DNA of 24,564 nt. Source: a bacterium (GTDB taxonomy: Bacteria; Patescibacteriota; Minisyncoccia; Phycocordibacterales; GCA-002787175). The position numbers and the translations under genes are program-made. The DNA lies in the NCBI GenBank assembly GCA_030689285.1, contig JAUYJM010000038.1, positions 1 to 24,564 on the forward strand, read 5' to 3'. Under the pieces are notes generated by a model. The model had not been told where the DNA came from. It was given only the letters and a program-made list of their open reading frames with translations, and searched no databases. Shown one piece after another: positions 20,911 through 24,564 of the stretch (position 1 is its first letter; every line of letters begins with the position of its first letter).

Positions 20911-22908
20911 ATGCAAACGCCCGTATTCATTTGCGACCTGACGCACACGTTCAAAACTGTGGCTTTAAACTGTATGCCCTATCCTGTAGCGTGCCTTGTA
21001 AGCTACGCTAAAAGAGCCCTCGCGGACTGCTATTTCAACCGATTTGATTTCAGAATCTTCAAATATCCAAACAAGTTACTCTCTGCTTTATTGGAAGACA
21101 TTCCGCCTATAGTGGCTTTTAGCAACTATATGTGGAACTTGGATTTGTCATACAGTGTTGCGGAAAGAATAAAGAGACGAAAACCAAACACCGTAATAGT
21201 TTTTGGGGGGCCGAACTACCCCACAGGTCACGAAGAGCAAGCGGCATTTTTGCGCAAATACCCTCTTGTGGACTTTTATATTTACAAAGAAGGAGAAGTG
21301 GGCTTTACCGAACTTCTTAAAATCCTTCTTCAAAACGGTTTTGACGCCGAAAATGCCAAGCAGGAAAACCTGCCCGGCTGCCATTTCTTGCGCGGAAGCG
21401 AAGCTGTAACCCCTCCGCCAGCGGAGCGAGTGAAAAATTTGGACGAAATCCCATCACCGTATCTTACGGGAATTTTAGATGAGTTTTTTGAGCCAAACAT
21501 CGTACCGATGATTCAATGCAACCGAGGCTGTCCATTCACCTGCACATTTTGCGTGGAAGGACTGAAATACTACAACAAAGTGAATCGCCGCTCCGCGGAA
21601 ACTCTGGAAGATGAACTTCGCTACATCGCTCTTCATAAGGACAGTACTATCCACGACCTCCATATTGTGGACTCAAATTTCGGAATGTATCCGGAAGATG
21701 AGGAAATAGGCAAAGTAATAGCGCGAGTGCAGGCGGAATTTGGTTGGCCGGAATACATCCATGTGGCAACAGGCAAAAATCAAAAAGAAAGAGTGTTGCG
21801 AGTGGCCAAAAATGTGCACGGAGCATTGCGTCTTTCCGGAGCGGTACAATCGCTATCTGATGAAGTTCTTACTAACATCAGGAGAAAAAACATTAACGCG
21901 GCAGAACTTATGGATCTTGCGAAACAGGCCCGTGAGCTTGGAAGCAATGTGTATTCAGAATCCATCCTTGCCATGCCGGGAGATACGGTAAAGAGTCACA
22001 CTGAGACAAACCAAATTCTTCTGGATGCAGGGTTCCAACTCATAAGAAATTACCCGCTAATGATGCTTATGGGCGTTGAAATGTCTTCAGCGACAACACG
22101 GGAAAAGTTTCAGATGAGGACTGGTTTTAGAGTTATGTCGCAGTGCTTTGGAATCTATCCCTTTGGGGACGAGGAACCTATTGTGAGCGTGGAAATTGAA
22201 GAAATCTGCAAAGCTACGAAAGACCTTTCATTTGAAGACTACCTGGAAATGCGGACTTTTCACTTGGCGATAGAAGTTTTCTACAACGACAGTATACTTG
22301 CCGAACTCTTTGCGTTTCTAAATTCCAAAAACGTACGGACTTCGGATTTCATATTGTCAATCTTCGCTGACTGGAAAAATCTCTTTCCTCGTAAACTAAA
22401 CGTCATCTTCAGCCGGTTTCGCGACGAAACCACCGAAGAACTGTACGAGACTGAAGAAGAAGTCAAGGCGGCGGCCAAACGCAATGAAGCAATCACCGAG
22501 TACGCTAAGGGAAAGCACGGCAGTAATATGATATACCGTTTCAAGGCGGAATGTTTTATGAATGCCGTAGACGATATTGTCCGCCATGCGTTTTCTCAAG
22601 CAAGACTCTTACTTTCCGCTTCAGAGACGTCATCGTATCTGAAAGAATTGGAAAGATACTGCCTTCTCAAAAAGAATATGTTTTTAAACACCTCGTATGT
22701 TCTGGAAGATACTTTCCATTACAATTTTTTAAATGGAGGAACTTTTGGAGCAGAAACGCGGCGTATGCGGTTTTTCCACACAGATGCGCAAAAAGCCCAG
22801 ATAAACGATTGTTTGCGTCTTTATGGACACGACCCCACAGGGGTATCGCGAATTCTCAGTAAATACTTTGTGGCTAAGATGTTAAGGACTGTGGAAGTTC
22901 TGTCTTAA
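20911..22908 (+). CDS. B12-binding-type radical SAM enzyme
   Basis: This 665-residue enzyme has an N-terminal B12-binding-like Rossmann domain (about 1-165; VIVFGGPNYPTG at 95-106, no clear D-x-H-x-x-G base-off motif). The radical SAM barrel follows (about 195-430): C207-P-F-T-C211-T-F-C214 binds the 4Fe-4S cluster, with HIVDSNFGMYPED, LRLSGAVQSL and ESILAMPGDT as later barrel strands. A helical C-terminal extension (about 440-665) has no family I know. These enzymes catalyse radical chemistry such as methylation, oxidation or ring changes. Its place next to NeuB and a CMP-sugar gene suggests modifying the nonulosonate, its lipid carrier or another envelope part. Strong ribosome binding site; terminator at 22929-22968. 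Confidence 0.85.
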   Translation: MQTPVFICDLTHTFKTVALNCMPYPVACLVSYAKRALADCYFNRFDFRIFKYPNKLLSALLEDIPPIVAFSNYMWNLDLSYSVAERIKRRKPNTVIVFGGPNYPTGHEEQAAFLRKYPLVDFYIYKEGEVGFTELLKILLQNGFDAENAKQENLPGCHFLRGSEAVTPPPAERVKNLDEIPSPYLTGILDEFFEPNIVPMIQCNRGCPFTCTFCVEGLKYYNKVNRRSAETLEDELRYIALHKDSTIHDLHIVDSNFGMYPEDEEIGKVIARVQAEFGWPEYIHVATGKNQKERVLRVAKNVHGALRLSGAVQSLSDEVLTNIRRKNINAAELMDLAKQARELGSNVYSESILAMPGDTVKSHTETNQILLDAGFQLIRNYPLMMLMGVEMSSATTREKFQMRTGFRVMSQCFGIYPFGDEEPIVSVEIEEICKATKDLSFEDYLEMRTFHLAIEVFYNDSILAELFAFLNSKNVRTSDFILSIFADWKNLFPRKLNVIFSRFRDETTEELYETEEEVKAAAKRNEAITEYAKGKHGSNMIYRFKAECFMNAVDDIVRHAFSQARLLLSASETSSYLKELERYCLLKKNMFLNTSYVLEDTFHYNFLNGGTFGAETRRMRFFHTDAQKAQINDCLRLYGHDPTGVSRILSKYFVAKMLRTVEVLS

Positions 22909-22928
22909 TCCTAACCTAAATGCCACAC

Positions 22929-22968
22929 AATCTTCCTTTTCGCTTACGCGGACAAGGAAGATTTTTTT
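22929..22968 (+). terminator. Rho-independent terminator of the radical SAM gene
   Basis: AATCTTCCTT (22929-22938) pairs with AAGGAAGATT (22954-22963), followed by a T run to 22968. It overlaps the 3' end of the convergent cytidylyltransferase gene, whose stop is at 22944. The minus-strand side lacks a U-tract, so it works for the plus gene only. Confidence 0.82.
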
Positions 22969-23654
22969 ATCGCTTCGGCAACGCTCACATCAAATGGTTC
23001 GTCTATATCTACGGCTTGACTTTGGTGCACAATTATTGACTTACTTTTTTCTCCTTGAATAGCGCCGAACTTTTCAAGATTGGACGGCTTAAAACAGTAA
23101 ACATTCGCAATAGTGTAAGTTTTTGGTTTCTGCCCCGTTTTTTTCCATAGCTTTTGTTCCTCTGCAAAAAGAAATTCAGTGTATCCGTCTTTATTTATTA
23201 TACGTTGAGCGTACGGATGAAAATGAGTCGGTACCTCAAACACAGATTCAACGGAGTCTAAATCTTCCGAAAAAAACAGATTGACGCAAGCATCAATTTC
23301 TTCAGATGAAACCAAAGGTGAAGTGGGCTGTATTAAAACAACGGCATCCGGCACATACTCCTCTTTTTCTTTTAAAAACTCAAGCTCATATTTCAAAACT
23401 GGAAGATGGCCTGTATTATCTTCCGCCAGATGAGCGGGACGGATAAATGGAATTTCAGCTCCGGCGCGCCTTCCAACTTCCGCCATTTCCTCGCTGTCGG
23501 TATCCACTATGACGCGATTTACCATTTTGGATTTTTTAAGAGCTTCTATAACCCAAACCATTGAGGGCTTGCCTAAAAGCGACACAATACTCTTTTTCAG
23601 TATTCTTTTTGAACCTCCTCGGGCAGTTATGGTGGCTAAAACTTTTTTGTTCAT
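22944..23654 (-). CDS. Acylneuraminate-type CMP-sugar cytidylyltransferase (second copy)
   Basis: This 236-residue enzyme activates a nonulosonic acid with CTP. MNKKVLATITARGGSKR carries the R12-G-G-S-K16 loop, and VIVDTDSEEMAEVGRRAGAE, VLIQPTSPLV and AVDIDEPFDVSVAE follow as in NeuA/LegF/PseF. In the usual K-N-I segment it has K21-S22-I23, a small departure. The ATG at 23654 is four bases after the epimerase stop. It is clearly different from the copy at 5654-6373, with little in common beyond family motifs, so the two probably activate different sugars. Its 3' end overlaps the terminator of the opposing gene. Likely partner: the NeuB at 19753-20796. Confidence 0.92.
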   Translation of the reverse strand: MNKKVLATITARGGSKRILKKSIVSLLGKPSMVWVIEALKKSKMVNRVIVDTDSEEMAEVGRRAGAEIPFIRPAHLAEDNTGHLPVLKYELEFLKEKEEYVPDAVVLIQPTSPLVSSEEIDACVNLFFSEDLDSVESVFEVPTHFHPYAQRIINKDGYTEFLFAEEQKLWKKTGQKPKTYTIANVYCFKPSNLEKFGAIQGEKSKSIIVHQSQAVDIDEPFDVSVAEAIKKSSLSA

Positions 23655-23658
23655 AAAA

Positions 23659-24564
23659 TTATAATTTGCTGTCTTTAACATATTTTTTTACTTGTTCTAT
23701 TCCCGCTTCAAATTCTGTTTCCGCCTGCCATTTCAGCATATCGCGAGCGAGGGAAGTATCCGCCAAAACTTCTTTTACGTCCCCCGGCCGCGGCTCAATC
23801 TCCACCCGCGGATAGTTTTTGCCTCCAATAACATCGGCAATTTCCAGAATAGAATAATTTTTACCACTGCCTATATTTATCGCCATTCCTTGAAATTCTT
23901 TAGGAGAAAGAGCGGCCGCTTTTACGGCTTTAACCAAATCCTTCACATAGACCATATCGCGTTTTTGCGTTCCGGGCGGTACGATGGTTAGAGGTTCATT
24001 GTTTTTCCATTGATACAGAAATCTTTCGATGGCAGTGGCATATGCGCTGTCTCTTTTTTGCCTAGGCCCGAACACATTGAAAAAACGAAGGGACACCGTG
24101 TCTATGCCCTGCCAAAATTTATTCCCCGACCAAAGAGCGAGCATTTCTTCTCCCATTTTCTTCGCAAGGCCATACGGATTTTTCGGACGAAGTGGCAAGT
24201 TTTCTTTAAGCGGCTCCCCTGAATGCTCCTCCGCCGTATAACCATAAACGGCCGCCGAAGAGGAAAAAACGAAACGCCGCGCGCCACAAAGACGCGCGGC
24301 TTCAAGCACATTATAAGTCCCTTTTATGTTTACGTCATAAGTTTTTACTGGCTCTTTTACCGACATCTGCACAGATGGCAAAGCGCCTAAATGCACCATA
24401 ATATCTGGTCGTATTTTTTGAAAAGTTTCAAGAGTTTTAGAAAAGTCAGAAAAATCCTCTCGTATTTCTTCCACACCCTTCCTCTCAAATTCAGGCGAGG
24501 TCTTATCAAAAGAAAAAAGTTTATAGCCGCCGTCTTTGCCGAACTCTTCAAGCAAATGAGAGCC
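23659..24564 (-). CDS. NAD-dependent nucleotide-sugar epimerase/dehydratase (5' end outside window)
   Basis: The frame is open through the window end, beginning with GSHLLEEFGKDG, the residues just after the usual T-G-x-x-G-F-I loop, so the N-terminal dozen or so residues lie beyond 24564. Visible motifs are IMVHLGALPSVQMSV, FSSSAAVYG, the catalytic Y-x3-K in YGLAKKMGEE, LRFFNVFGPRQ, and RDMVYVKDLVKA. This fits UDP-glucose/UDP-GlcNAc 4-epimerase or 4,6-dehydratase-type extended SDRs. It precedes the second cytidylyltransferase by four bases, so it probably supplies a sugar precursor of the second nonulosonate or its glycan. The exact reaction cannot be set. Confidence 0.88.
   Translation of the reverse strand, partial: GSHLLEEFGKDGGYKLFSFDKTSPEFERKGVEEIREDFSDFSKTLETFQKIRPDIMVHLGALPSVQMSVKEPVKTYDVNIKGTYNVLEAARLCGARRFVFSSSAAVYGYTAEEHSGEPLKENLPLRPKNPYGLAKKMGEEMLALWSGNKFWQGIDTVSLRFFNVFGPRQKRDSAYATAIERFLYQWKNNEPLTIVPPGTQKRDMVYVKDLVKAVKAAALSPKEFQGMAINIGSGKNYSILEIADVIGGKNYPRVEIEPRPGDVKEVLADTSLARDMLKWQAETEFEAGIEQVKKYVKDSKL

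Overview
The window looks like a chromosomal surface-polysaccharide locus of a small-genome bacterium, most probably a Candidate Phyla Radiation (Patescibacteria/Parcubacteria-type) organism. This is inferred from the gene mix (LemA, HtpX, a four-helix-bundle/S23-type protein, many nonulosonate and deoxysugar genes), very compact coding with 4-base overlaps, several starts without a Shine-Dalgarno, and moderate-to-low GC. TGA clearly serves as a stop (several ATGA overlaps), so the UGA-recoded Gracilibacteria/SR1 code is excluded. No taxonomic marker was available to fix the lineage.

Layout. 1-190: tRNA-Ser(GGA) on the minus strand, with an unusual inverted, hairpin-interrupted copy of its own 3' end just downstream. 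309-890: CDP-alcohol phosphatidyltransferase. 911-1040: AT-rich inverted/direct repeats. 1082-3010: lemA, four-helix-bundle gene and htpX, with an inverted repeat flanking the middle gene. 3169-4278: an orphan GT-B-like protein with its own promoter and terminator.

4576-8729: first nonulosonic-acid set (minus strand). It holds a NeuB-type synthase fused to a lyxose/mannose-isomerase-like cupin, a HAD phosphatase, a CMP-sugar cytidylyltransferase and a Gfo/Idh oxidoreductase. 8884-9595 (plus): a methyltransferase split by a single-base frame change at a C7 run ending in CCC-TGA.

9643-18176: an eight-gene, tightly coupled minus-strand operon. In order of transcription: sugar C-methyltransferase, DegT aminotransferase, formyltransferase, YdcF-like protein, RmlD-like reductase homologue, second DegT aminotransferase, GT4-type glycosyltransferase, and a tandem-duplicated 598-residue methyltransferase. 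Together these suggest making and attaching an N-formylated, possibly C-methylated amino-deoxysugar.

18251-19468: an HD-domain protein with its own promoter, Shine-Dalgarno and terminator. 19753-24564: second nonulosonate set: NeuB-type synthase, a divergent radical SAM/B12-type enzyme, a second CMP-sugar cytidylyltransferase and an NDP-sugar epimerase/dehydratase cut by the window end.

The two synthase/cytidylyltransferase pairs imply that the cell activates two different nine-carbon acids, or variants of one. The most original points are the NeuB-isomerase fusion (a possible one-polypeptide route to a KDN-like sugar), the frameshifted methyltransferase, recurrent leaderless-type promoters, palindromic terminators abutting the next gene's -35 box, and the tRNA 3' inverted copy.
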